From Prevotella sp. (lineage in GTDB: Bacteria; Bacteroidota; Bacteroidia; Bacteroidales; Bacteroidaceae), in contig JAFQGS010000107.1 of NCBI GenBank assembly GCA_017415455.1, positions 1 to 49,585 on the forward strand: a stretch of 49,585 nucleotides of DNA, written 5' to 3'. Each line of letters starts with the position of its first letter. Within the stretch, counting starts at the first letter, position 1. Positions 39,436 to 49,585 of this stretch are shown one piece after another. A program made the position numbers and the translations under genes. The notes beneath the pieces were generated by a model. It had not been told where the DNA came from. It did not search any database and saw only the letters and a program-made list of their open reading frames with translations.

Positions 39436-42192
39436 ATGAATATACTGTTTAGTATTGATTATAATACCACCTTTGGAGAAGAGCTGGTGTTGAATCTGAT
39501 AAATTCCGACACAGAACCAAAGACAACAGCGCAATACAGGATGCACACTGTTGATGGCCACACATGGGCTTGCGACCTCAAACTGAAGAAAAGTATGGGG
39601 ACGTCGCTTGACTATTATTACAGCGTGGAGAACGGAGACAGCGTGATAAGGCGAGAGTGGGAAGTGCAGGGACACAGACTTGAGATAAACAGCATAGAGG
39701 CATCTGTCTATAAGGTATATGACAGATGGATAGAGATGCCGGAAGACTCATATCTTTACAGTTCTGCCTACACCCATTGCATAAACCGTCATCATCAGAT
39801 GGAGCGCAAGACTTGCGTTTACAGGGCTACACTGAGGTTTAAGGTGCGCGCCCCTCAGCTGACCACCGGCGACAGCCTGTGGCTTGTAGGCGATCAGGAT
39901 GTGATGGGTGCCTGGGATGCTTCCAAGGCGCTGCCAATGTATGAGCATACCTGCAACGAATGGGTGGCGGATATCGACGCGACAAAACTCACATCACAGA
40001 GCGTTGATGTGAAGTTTGTGATAAAACACAAAGACGAGGAGCCCATGTGGGAACTCGGATACGACAGACATGTGGAACTGGTGGGCGTTGCGGCAGGAGA
40101 GGTGCTGATATATGAGCTGCCACAGGCGGCATTTCCAATAGAAGACACCCGAAGCGCGGGAACACTCGTTCCGGTATTCTCCTTACGCTCAAGAGACAGC
40201 TTCGGCGTTGGCGACTTCGGCGACCTGCGCAAGATGATTGACTGGGTGGCAAAGACCGGACAGCGCCTGTTGCAGATATTGCCGATAAACGACACCACGA
40301 CAACACATACATGGACAGACTCTTATCCATATAACAGCATAAGCATATTTGCCCTGCATCCTCAATATGCGGACCTGACGGCTCTGCCACAAATAGAGGA
40401 CAAGGAAAAGAGAGAGCATTTTGAGAAACTGCGTCAGGAACTGAATGCCCTGCCGCAGATAGACTATGAGCGTGTGAATGAGGCGAAGACAGAATATCTG
40501 AGAGTTCTCTTTACACAGGAAGGGAAGAGCATGATGGCAGGACCGGCCTTTAAGAAGTTCTTTGAGGAAGAGAAGCTGTGGCTTGTGCCTTATGCTCAGT
40601 ACTCACACCTGCGCGACCTTTATGGAACGGCGGACTTTACCTGCTGGCCCGACCATAAGTCATTCAATGAAGACGACCGCAAGGCACTGTCCAACCCAAG
40701 GACCAAGGCGTATAAGGAAGTGGCGTTCTTCTATTTCGTGCAGTATATACTATATGTGCAGATGTCGTCAGCCCATGAGTATGCCCGCAGCAAGGGAGTG
40801 ATACTGAAAGGCGACATCCCTATCGGAGTTAACAGATATGGTTGTGACGTATGGCAGGACGCACGATACTTCAATCTCAACGGACAGGCAGGAGCACCAC
40901 CAGATGACTTTAGCGCAAATGGTCAGAACTGGGGATTCCCTACATACAACTGGGACCTGATGGTGGAGGAAGACTGCGCCTGGTGGGTGAGACGGTTCTC
41001 AAACATGGCAAAGTATTTTGATGCCTATCGTATAGACCACGTGCTGGGCTTTTTCCGTATATGGGAAATACCGATTCACTCAGTGCATGGCCTGCTGGGA
41101 CAGTTCTCTCCGGCACTGGGAATGACACGTGAGGAGATAGAGGCTTATGGCTTGCAGTTCCAGGAGGAATTCTTCACAGTGCCGTTCATTACAGACTGGG
41201 TTCTGGAAAGAATCTTTGGCGAACATGCCCAGTTGGTGCGTGATAACTTCCTTGAGCCAACGTCTGGAGGACGTTATCGCATGAAGCCGGAGTTTGACAC
41301 GCAGCGAAAAGTGGAGGAGTATTTCAGACGTGTAGGAGTGCAGGAGTGCAGGGGTGCAGAAGCTCAGGCATCACCTTCAGATGTAGGTAACTCATCAACT
41401 CATCAACTCGTCCTCTCACCAGCTATAAAGGAGGGACTATATTCCTTGATAAGCAACGTGCTGTTTGTTCGCGACATAAAAGACGATAATAAATTCCATC
41501 CACGTATAGCGGTTCAGAATGATTTCATATATGAGACATTATACGACTGCGACAAGCATGCGTTCAACAGACTTTATAATGATTATTTCTATCGCCGCAA
41601 CAACCAGTTCTGGTATCGTGAGGCAATGAAGAAACTGCCGAAACTGGTACAGGCTACAAGCATGCTGGTATGTGCAGAGGACCTCGGCATGGTGCCCGAC
41701 TGTGTTGAATGGGTGATGAAAGAACTGAGAATATTAAGTCTGGAATTGCAGTCGATGCCGAAAGACCCAACCGTAAGATTCGGCATACTTGAGAGAAATC
41801 CATACCGCTCGGTATGCACAATATCAAGTCATGACATGCCGACACTGAGACAATGGTGGGATGAGGATTATGAACGCACGCAGACATATTATAATATGAT
41901 GCTTATGCGGAACGGAGAGGCTCCGCATCCGTTACCGGCATGGCTTGCAAGGGAGATAATATCAAGACAGCTCGCATGTCCGTCAATGTTGTGTGTCCTG
42001 GCTATACAGGACTGGCTCGCCATAGATGAGAAGCTGAGGCTACCTGATGCTAATGCGGAAAGAATAAACATCCCGGCCAACCCGCGTCATTACTGGCGTT
42101 ACCGTATGCATGTGTGTATAGAGGATCTTATGGAAAACGCGGAGTACAATAATAATATTACCGACCTGATTAAGCAGAACAGAAGAACATAA
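39436..42192 (+). CDS. malQ: 4-alpha-glucanotransferase (GH77) with tandem N-terminal CBM20-like modules
   Basis: The 918-residue cytoplasmic protein has two N-terminal CBM20-like starch-binding modules (about residues 1-115 and 125-235, the second with LVGDQDVMGAWDASKALPM) and a GH77 domain from about 245. Catalytic residues are D534 in YRIDHVLGFF, E748 in VCAEDLGMVPD and D800 in SSHDMPTLRQWW. It transfers glucan chains between maltodextrins, releasing glucose for metabolism. Residues 634-664 are an unusual low-complexity segment encoded by 8-base tandem repeats (GGAGTGCA and AACTCATC), still in frame. It starts the operon continued by GH97, pullulanase and neopullulanase genes. Confidence 0.93.
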   Translation: MNILFSIDYNTTFGEELVLNLINSDTEPKTTAQYRMHTVDGHTWACDLKLKKSMGTSLDYYYSVENGDSVIRREWEVQGHRLEINSIEASVYKVYDRWIEMPEDSYLYSSAYTHCINRHHQMERKTCVYRATLRFKVRAPQLTTGDSLWLVGDQDVMGAWDASKALPMYEHTCNEWVADIDATKLTSQSVDVKFVIKHKDEEPMWELGYDRHVELVGVAAGEVLIYELPQAAFPIEDTRSAGTLVPVFSLRSRDSFGVGDFGDLRKMIDWVAKTGQRLLQILPINDTTTTHTWTDSYPYNSISIFALHPQYADLTALPQIEDKEKREHFEKLRQELNALPQIDYERVNEAKTEYLRVLFTQEGKSMMAGPAFKKFFEEEKLWLVPYAQYSHLRDLYGTADFTCWPDHKSFNEDDRKALSNPRTKAYKEVAFFYFVQYILYVQMSSAHEYARSKGVILKGDIPIGVNRYGCDVWQDARYFNLNGQAGAPPDDFSANGQNWGFPTYNWDLMVEEDCAWWVRRFSNMAKYFDAYRIDHVLGFFRIWEIPIHSVHGLLGQFSPALGMTREEIEAYGLQFQEEFFTVPFITDWVLERIFGEHAQLVRDNFLEPTSGGRYRMKPEFDTQRKVEEYFRRVGVQECRGAEAQASPSDVGNSSTHQLVLSPAIKEGLYSLISNVLFVRDIKDDNKFHPRIAVQNDFIYETLYDCDKHAFNRLYNDYFYRRNNQFWYREAMKKLPKLVQATSMLVCAEDLGMVPDCVEWVMKELRILSLELQSMPKDPTVRFGILERNPYRSVCTISSHDMPTLRQWWDEDYERTQTYYNMMLMRNGEAPHPLPAWLAREIISRQLACPSMLCVLAIQDWLAIDEKLRLPDANAERINIPANPRHYWRYRMHVCIEDLMENAEYNNNITDLIKQNRRT
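41335..41412 (+). repeat. Intragenic 8-bp tandem repeats within the GH77 gene
   Basis: Three units of GGAGTGCA (last one GGGGTGCA) lie at 41335-41358, and three of AACTCATC (last one AACTCGTC) at 41389-41412. Neither is a multiple of three bases, so a change in unit number would shift the frame. The AACTCATC type is the same 8-base family found in bulk at 46351-46508. Confidence 0.8.
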
Positions 42193-42217
42193 TATTATAT
42201 AAAACTTTTCAGAAACT

Positions 42218-42254
42218 TATCTATAGCAGTATTCTTACGGTGCGGCTATAGATA
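42218..42254 (+). other. Intercistronic hairpin between GH77 and GH97 genes
   Basis: TATCTATAGC (42218-42227) pairs perfectly with GCTATAGATA (42245-42254), 10 base pairs with a 17-base loop. There is no T-run, so it may be an mRNA processing or stability element within the operon. Confidence 0.5.
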
Positions 42255-42270
42255 TGTTTATGGTACATAA

Positions 42271-44418
<2,148 letters not shown>

Positions 44419-44438
44419 TGTGATAATTAGATGTATAT

Positions 44439-46349
44439 ATGAAAGTAAATAAAATATTTCTGGCTGGGTTAATGGTAACAATGTCTTCTTTTGTGAATGC
44501 TCAAGACTTCAAGGAGGCTGACTACACACCAGCTCAAACCACTTTCAAGGTGTTTGCACCGAGTGATGCCAAGAACGTGAAGGTACGCATCTATGCAGAA
44601 GGCCATAAGGGCAAGGCCATGAAGACCGTGAAGATGAAGCTTGCGGGCGAGAATACTTGGGAGGCCACCGTCAAGGGCGATATGATGAACCGCTTCTATA
44701 CTTTCGATATGGGGCGTGGCGAGTGTGCCGGATTGTTTGCGAAGGCAGTAGGTGTCAATGGCAAGCGCGCGGCTATTATCGACATGAGCACAACCGACCC
44801 GGAGGAGTGGGCGAGTGATGTGCGCCCGGTGATAAAGTCGCCTGCCGACCTTGTCATCTATGAGATGCACCACCGCGACTTTTCTATCGACCCGTCGTCA
44901 GGACTGCAGCACAAGGGCAAGTTCCTCGCTCTTACGGAGCAGAAGGCCATCGACCACCTGAAGGCGCTTGGCATCAATGCCATTCACATACTGCCGTCGT
45001 ACGATTATGCTTCGGTTGACGAGACCCGTCTCAGCGAACCGCAGTATAACTGGGGTTACGACCCTGTTAACTATAACGTGCCGGAAGGTTCTTATTCTAC
45101 CGACCCTTATACACCGGCAACACGTATCAAGGAGTTCAAGCAGATGGTGCAGGCGCTCCACAAGGCCGGCATCCGCGTAATCCTCGATGTTGTGTATAAC
45201 CACACATGGGACATCGACGGCAGCAACTTCCAACGCACATATCCCGACTACTTCTATCGCAAGACTGTCGACGGACAGTATTCCAACGGCTCTGGTTGCG
45301 GCAACGAGACAGCAAGTGAGCAGGAGATGATGCGCAAGTATATGATTGAGTCGGTGAAGTACTGGATAAACGAATATCATATCGACGGTTTCCGTTTCGA
45401 CCTCATGGGCGTTCATGACATAGAGACAATGAACCAGATACGCAAGGCCGTTGATGAGATTGACCCTACGATATATATATATGGTGAGGGATGGAGTGCC
45501 GGTTCCTGTGCCTACCCTACAGAGAAACTCGGTTTGAAGGCAAACATACAGCAGATGCCGGGCATCGGAGCTTTCAGTGATGAGATACGCGATGCTTTGC
45601 GCGGTCCGTTCAACGACGACCACAAGGCAGCCTTCCTTGCTTGCAAGCCAGACAATGAAGAAAGCATCAAATTCGGTATTGCCGGTGCCATAGAGCATCC
45701 GCAACTCGACTACTCAAAGGTTAACTATTCAACAAAGCCATGGGCAACAGAACCTACCCAGATGATTAGTTATGTGAGCTGTCACGATGATATGTGTCTC
45801 GTTGACCGTCTGAAGAGCAGCATCCCAGGCATATCCATGGACGAACTGATACGTCTCAACCTCCTGGCACAAACAGCAGTCTTCACAAGCCAGGGTGTTC
45901 CGTTCATGCTCAGCGGCGAGGAGATGCTTCGCGACAAGAAGGGTGTTCACAACAGTTATAACTCGCCCGACTCTGTCAACCGTCTCGACTGGAACAATAT
46001 GAAACGTTATCCGCAGGTGCTGGAGTATTATCAGAAGCTCATCCAGCTTCGCAAGAACCATCCTGCCTTCCGCCTTGGCAGTGCCGACCTCGTGCGCAAG
46101 CACCTTGAGTTCCTCGACGCTCCTAAGAATGTTGTTGCCTTCCGCCTGAAGAACTATGCCGGACGTGACGATTGGCGCGACATCATTGTTGTGCTTAATG
46201 CCAACAAGACACCGCAGTCGGTAAACATTCCAGAAGGCAAATACACCATCGTTGCCATGGGTGGCGTTATCAACGAACAGGGCATGGGCAACATGAACGG
46301 CAATAAGGCAACAGCTTTGCCGCAGTCGGCATTGATAATTCATAATTAA
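44439..46349 (+). CDS. Secreted type I pullulanase (GH13)
   Basis: The 636-residue protein has a signal peptide (LAGLMVTMSSFVNAQ), a CBM48-like module at about residues 30-110, and a GH13 domain. The pullulanase signature YNWGYDPVNYNVPEGSYSTD is present, with catalytic motifs DGFRFDLMGV (nucleophile), IYGEGW (acid/base) and SCHDD. It would cut alpha-1,6 branch links in the periplasm. It follows the GH97 gene after 20 bases. An 8-bp-repeat hairpin region separates it from the neopullulanase gene. Confidence 0.92.
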   Translation: MKVNKIFLAGLMVTMSSFVNAQDFKEADYTPAQTTFKVFAPSDAKNVKVRIYAEGHKGKAMKTVKMKLAGENTWEATVKGDMMNRFYTFDMGRGECAGLFAKAVGVNGKRAAIIDMSTTDPEEWASDVRPVIKSPADLVIYEMHHRDFSIDPSSGLQHKGKFLALTEQKAIDHLKALGINAIHILPSYDYASVDETRLSEPQYNWGYDPVNYNVPEGSYSTDPYTPATRIKEFKQMVQALHKAGIRVILDVVYNHTWDIDGSNFQRTYPDYFYRKTVDGQYSNGSGCGNETASEQEMMRKYMIESVKYWINEYHIDGFRFDLMGVHDIETMNQIRKAVDEIDPTIYIYGEGWSAGSCAYPTEKLGLKANIQQMPGIGAFSDEIRDALRGPFNDDHKAAFLACKPDNEESIKFGIAGAIEHPQLDYSKVNYSTKPWATEPTQMISYVSCHDDMCLVDRLKSSIPGISMDELIRLNLLAQTAVFTSQGVPFMLSGEEMLRDKKGVHNSYNSPDSVNRLDWNNMKRYPQVLEYYQKLIQLRKNHPAFRLGSADLVRKHLEFLDAPKNVVAFRLKNYAGRDDWRDIIVVLNANKTPQSVNIPEGKYTIVAMGGVINEQGMGNMNGNKATALPQSALIIHN

Positions 46350-46350
46350 G

Positions 46351-46508
46351 TTGATTAGTTGACAAGTAAACGAGTTGGCAAGTAAACAAGTTAATAGTCT
46401 TTGTGATTCTTGGTTAATATCAATTTGAACAATCAACTCGTCAACTTGTCAACTCGTTTACTTGTTAACTATAACAATCAACTTGTCAACTCGTCAACTT
46501 GTTAACTA
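46351..46508. repeat. 8-bp-period repeat array forming a long inverted repeat
   Basis: Six units of the type GTTGACAA/GTAAACGA run from 46351 to 46398. The complementary type TCAACTCG/TCAACTTG runs from about 46433 to 46508 in two blocks. The two halves can pair into a long imperfect stem with a loop of some 35 bases between pullulanase and neopullulanase genes. It may limit read-through or mark an RNA-processing site. Confidence 0.85.
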
Positions 46509-46516
46509 AATAAAAC

Positions 46517-48400
46517 ATGAAAAAAATATTCCTATTAATTACACTTGCATTATACACCACGATGATGAATGCAGCAGTGAAGGTTGACCGCATCGACCCT
46601 ACATTCTGGTATGCGGGAATGAAGAACCCAACGGTGCAGCTGATGCTCTACGGCAAGAACATCAAGCAGGCAGAAGTGACAACCGACTATCCCGGTGCAA
46701 CAATTGAGCGCATCGTTCAGCTCGACAGTCCTAACTACCTCTTGGTATATCTCAACCTAAGCGGTGCACAGCCGGGCGAGATGACTTTGAAGGTAGACGG
46801 CAAGAAGGTGAAGTACCAGTTGAAGCAGCGCGATAAAGCCGGTGCCGAGCGTCACGGTTTTACCAACGAAGACGTGCTCTATATGCTTATGCCCGACCGC
46901 TTTGCCAGTGGCAGCAGCGACAACGACCAGATTAAGGGCATGAACGCATATAAGAACGACCGCACCCAGCCGAGCTTGCGCCATGGCGGCGACCTTGAAG
47001 GCATACGTCAGCATCTTGACTATTTCAACCAACTGGGTGTTACGGCTCTGTGGTTCACTCCTGTACTTGAGAACAATTCGCCCGATAGTGACAACGGTTT
47101 CAGCACCTATCACGGTTATGCCACTACCGACTACTACCGTGTTGACCCGCGCTTCGGTACCAACGAGGAATATAAGCGACTCACCGATGAGGCGCACGCC
47201 AAAGGACTGAAAATCGTTATGGACATGATTTTCAACCACTGCGGTCTGGAACACCCATGGGTGGAGGATATGCCGACCCGCGACTGGTTGAACACTCCTG
47301 AGTGGTTGGAAAAGGCAAAGCAGGAAGGAAAGAAGTCTGTCAACGACCTTTATCTGCAGACAAGCTATAAGCTTACTCCTGTGCTCGACCCATACGCAAG
47401 CAAGGTTGACCTGAAGGAAACCGTTGATGGTTGGTTCGTGCCAAGCATGCCCGACCTCAATCAGAAGAATCCTCATGTCATGACCTACCTCATCCAGAAC
47501 AGTATATGGTGGATTGAGACCGTCGGCATCGACGGCATACGCATGGACACCTATCCTTACGCCGATGCTTCAGCCATGGCAGAGTGGATGAGACAGTTGA
47601 ACGAGGAGTATCCTAACTTCAACGTTGTTGGTGAGACATGGGTAACAGAACCTGCCTATACCGCAGCATGGCAGGGCGGTTCAAAGGTGGCAAAGATAAA
47701 CAGCAACCTCAAGTCGGTAATGGACTTCAGTTTCTTCGACAAGCTCAACATGGCAAAGAATGAGGAAACCGACGACTGGTGGAAGGGTTACAACCGCATC
47801 TACAACAGCTTTGTTTACGACTATCTCTATCCTAATCCGTCAAGTGTGATGGCGTTTATAGAGAATCACGATACCGACCGCTTCCTCGGCAATGGTCGTG
47901 ACACGCTGGCACTGAAGCAGGCATTGGCGTTGCTGCTCACCGTAAACCGCATTCCACAGCTATATTATGGTACGGAGGTGCTGATGAACGGCACCAAGGA
48001 GGTTACCGACGGTTATGTGCGTAAGGATTTCCCCGGCGGATTCCCTGGCGATACCCATAATGCCTTTACTGCCGAAGGACGCACTAAGGCAGAGAATGCC
48101 ATGTTCAACTGGCTCAGTCGTCTGCTCCACTGGCGTAAGGGCAACAGCGTGATAACCAAGGGCAGTCAGACGCAGTTCATCCCTTATCAGGGTGTCTATG
48201 TCATCGCCCGCCAGTACAACGGCCGTACCGTGCTCACCGTTCTCAACGGTAAGTCAACGGCAGCCACAATGCAGGTGAAACGCTATGCGGAGGTGATTGG
48301 CAGTAATGCAAGGGTGAAAGACGTGCTCACCAATCGCTACTACGACCTGTCTAAGGATGTAGAACTCCGTCCGCGTCAGGTGTTGGTACTTGAATATTAG
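46517..48400 (+). CDS. susA: GH13 neopullulanase / cyclomaltodextrinase-like (SusA-like)
   Basis: The 627-residue protein has a signal peptide ending near MMNAA, an N-terminal Ig-like domain of the cyclomaltodextrinase type (residues about 25-110), and a GH13 barrel starting at DVLYMLMPDRFASG. Catalytic motifs are DGIRMDTYPYAD (nucleophile), VVGETWV (acid/base) and FIENHDTDRFLG. It would hydrolyse maltooligosaccharides in the periplasm. It is the last gene of the operon and is followed by a terminator. Confidence 0.93.
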   Translation: MKKIFLLITLALYTTMMNAAVKVDRIDPTFWYAGMKNPTVQLMLYGKNIKQAEVTTDYPGATIERIVQLDSPNYLLVYLNLSGAQPGEMTLKVDGKKVKYQLKQRDKAGAERHGFTNEDVLYMLMPDRFASGSSDNDQIKGMNAYKNDRTQPSLRHGGDLEGIRQHLDYFNQLGVTALWFTPVLENNSPDSDNGFSTYHGYATTDYYRVDPRFGTNEEYKRLTDEAHAKGLKIVMDMIFNHCGLEHPWVEDMPTRDWLNTPEWLEKAKQEGKKSVNDLYLQTSYKLTPVLDPYASKVDLKETVDGWFVPSMPDLNQKNPHVMTYLIQNSIWWIETVGIDGIRMDTYPYADASAMAEWMRQLNEEYPNFNVVGETWVTEPAYTAAWQGGSKVAKINSNLKSVMDFSFFDKLNMAKNEETDDWWKGYNRIYNSFVYDYLYPNPSSVMAFIENHDTDRFLGNGRDTLALKQALALLLTVNRIPQLYYGTEVLMNGTKEVTDGYVRKDFPGGFPGDTHNAFTAEGRTKAENAMFNWLSRLLHWRKGNSVITKGSQTQFIPYQGVYVIARQYNGRTVLTVLNGKSTAATMQVKRYAEVIGSNARVKDVLTNRYYDLSKDVELRPRQVLVLEY

Positions 48401-48425
48401 AAATACATCTTACATTATTATAATT

Positions 48426-48466
48426 GAGAGGGCGCAGGGGATTAGTTTCTCTGTGCTCTCTTTTTT
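48426..48466 (+). terminator. Intrinsic terminator of the GH77-susB-pullulanase-susA operon
   Basis: GAGAGGGCGCAG (48426-48437) pairs imperfectly with CTGTGCTCTC (48451-48460), followed by six T. It lies 26 bases beyond the neopullulanase stop. Confidence 0.75.
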
Positions 48467-48578
48467 GATATTTCGCATGAAGTCAGGAATGAAGAATATG
48501 TGCGGAATTTGTCAATTGTGAGTGTCGGACATACCAGATAATAATATCCAAATGGTCATGGCCGCTTTATGGCAGTGC

Positions 48579-49022
48579 CATGGCATAGTAATGACGTCAT
48601 CATGGCATATTTATCGCAGTATCATCGCTTTGTGACGGCGATACGATGGCTTTGTCATGGCACTGCGGTTACAAAGCCATTGCACTGCGATAAAATTGTA
48701 ATCGTGGCATGATGAAATAGCCATCATAGCGCCATGACGTTGTAATCGCACCGCCATCTGATATGCGACGGCGATGCCATAACATAGCAATGGCGGATGT
48801 TTTAATATGAATTATATGAACTATAGATACTATAGGCACTATAAAAACTATAAGAATCCCTGCTAAAAAAAACGCATTTCGGCTGCCTTCGGGCATCATT
48901 TGATTTTATTAACACGCAGAAACCGGCGGACTTTTGCGCTTTGCGAAGTGTGAATGGGCATCAAATGCGCGGTCGAAATTTCTATTTTGAGAGTTGCGTT
49001 TGTCAAAAAAAGAGAAAAAAAA
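48579..49022 (-). repeat. Composite intergenic repeat R3 (inverted copy of R2)
   Basis: On the - strand this repeats R2 in order: the TTTGACAAAC block is at 48998-49007, the TTTGATGCC core near 48957-48965, the 9-base TATAG array near 48802-48853, and the ATGGCTTTGT/ACAAAGCCAT hairpins near 48640-48680. With R2 it bounds a segment of about 9.6 kb. It contains no gene. Confidence 0.9.
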
Positions 49023-49230
49023 CATTCCGATTTTCGGGAGAAATCTGTGGAGCGAAAATCCTTTTCTTTGTCAATCAAGGATGGTCTGTACATGCACTCC
49101 GTTGTGAATGCTCACGTGATTACCAGGCAATTTATTTCCTCCCATTCCCGACAACCAAGGTATAGAATAAGGGAAGAATATTCAACCCCGCGAATACCCT
49201 TCCCTTATTCTGTGTCTGAAAATGATTCAA
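49023..49230. other. Gap before the chromate transporter-like gene with a 12-bp inverted repeat
   Basis: AGAATAAGGGAA at 49164-49175 and its perfect complement at 49200-49211 form a stem with a 24-base loop. It lies just beyond the - strand stop at 49231 but without a clear T-run. No gene is visible. Confidence 0.5.
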
Positions 49231-49585
49231 TCAATACAGCAACACCAGTCCTGCCAATGCGCAATACACAATCATGCGTATAGGACTGATCTTAAATATT
49301 GCAGTGCCTATTATTGTTGCGACAAACAGCAGGCAGCTAATCCAGAAATGCCAGGGGTTGACCGACGGCGTGCTGAAGTTTTCCGGTGTCATGAGCATTA
49401 ACGCAGCCGAAGCCAGCAGACCTACAATGGCAAGTCTGAGACCGCTGAACATGTTCTGCACTAAGCTTGTCTTCATGTATTTCATCAACAGTTTGCATAT
49501 AACAATCATGATGACAAGCGACGGGAGAACCAGTGCCACGGTGGCAGTAAGGCTTCCGAGCACAGCCATTATCCCGTCATATCCT
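49231..49585 (-). CDS. Chromate transporter-like membrane protein (5' end beyond window)
   Basis: The frame is open to the window end, continuing upstream of the internal Met at 49569 with GYDGI, so the gene is truncated at its start. The visible 117 residues contain GSLTATVALVLPSLVIMIVI, a CHR-family hallmark-like hydrophobic segment, and three more membrane segments. In Bacteroidota, chromate transporters are commonly two short adjacent proteins, of which this would be one half. True substrate is uncertain; many family members lack proven chromate export. Confidence 0.7.
   Translation of the reverse strand, partial: GYDGIMAVLGSLTATVALVLPSLVIMIVICKLLMKYMKTSLVQNMFSGLRLAIVGLLASAALMLMTPENFSTPSVNPWHFWISCLLFVATIIGTAIFKISPIRMIVYCALAGLVLLY

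Noticed and set aside
48401..49230. tRNA or attachment site near the end of the starch locus
   Set aside because: No cloverleaf-like sequence or direct repeat typical of an att site was found; the region is explained by the terminator and R3.

Overview
This window looks like a chromosome segment from a Bacteroidales bacterium, most likely Prevotella or a close relative. The evidence is a SusC/SusD/SusE/SusF starch-uptake locus, a probable type IX secretion (T9SS) sorting domain on an amylase, promoters of the Bacteroidota type (TTTG, about 20 bases, TAnnTTTG), SLC45-type sugar transport and many Bacteroidota-type lipoproteins. No rRNA, tRNA, transposase or CRISPR array was seen. Genus assignment is inference from gene content; no database search was possible.

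Region 1 (1-11681) is a cell-surface glycan/lipid modification cluster. On the + strand are a sulfatase-fold phosphoethanolamine transferase (cut by the window start), two different family-3 acyltransferases, a UbiA-type prenyl-phosphate phosphoribosyltransferase paired with a HAD phosphatase, and two paralogous polytopic membrane proteins. Convergent to them on the - strand is an operon of a MOP-family flippase and two glycosyltransferases.

Region 2 (11682-20742) holds two export systems: an ABC ATPase-permease-GntR(YtrA-like) operon with a probable self-operator at its promoter, and a MacAB-TolC-like operon (ATPase, two permeases, adaptor, outer-membrane channel). Region 3 (20743-23860) is an AT-rich patch with a YiiX-like lipoprotein, a DUF4878-like lipoprotein, a nested 81-bp palindrome, a 108-bp MITE-like element and a - strand cassette of three small secreted proteins preceded by a long structured leader.

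Region 4 (23867-48466) is a large starch/alpha-glucan utilisation regulon: a secreted amylase with a starch-binding module and a T9SS C-terminal domain, a GH53 endo-galactanase, susC-susD-susE-susF, a LacI-family regulator with an SLC45-like transporter, and an operon of GH77 glucanotransferase, GH97 alpha-glucosidase, type I pullulanase and GH13 neopullulanase. A shared LacI-type operator (TGTAAACGTTTGCA-like) lies upstream of the amylase, susC and GH77 genes, each time 55-57 bases upstream of a TAnnTTTR -7 box, and these promoters have no recognisable -33 element. This suggests the LacI protein activates them. The working model is that surface amylase and SusDEF capture and cut starch, SusC imports the oligosaccharides, periplasmic GH97/pullulanase/neopullulanase produce glucose and short maltodextrins, the SLC45-like carrier takes these into the cytoplasm, and GH77 disproportionates them.

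Intergenic DNA carries dispersed repeats: a 22-bp-period family with core GCATCAAA/TTTGATGC, and a roughly 440-bp composite repeat present as near-identical inverted copies (38585-39021 and 48579-49022) that flank the GH77-to-neopullulanase operon, with a third diverged copy at 27487-27910. The window ends inside a chromate-transporter-like gene on the - strand.
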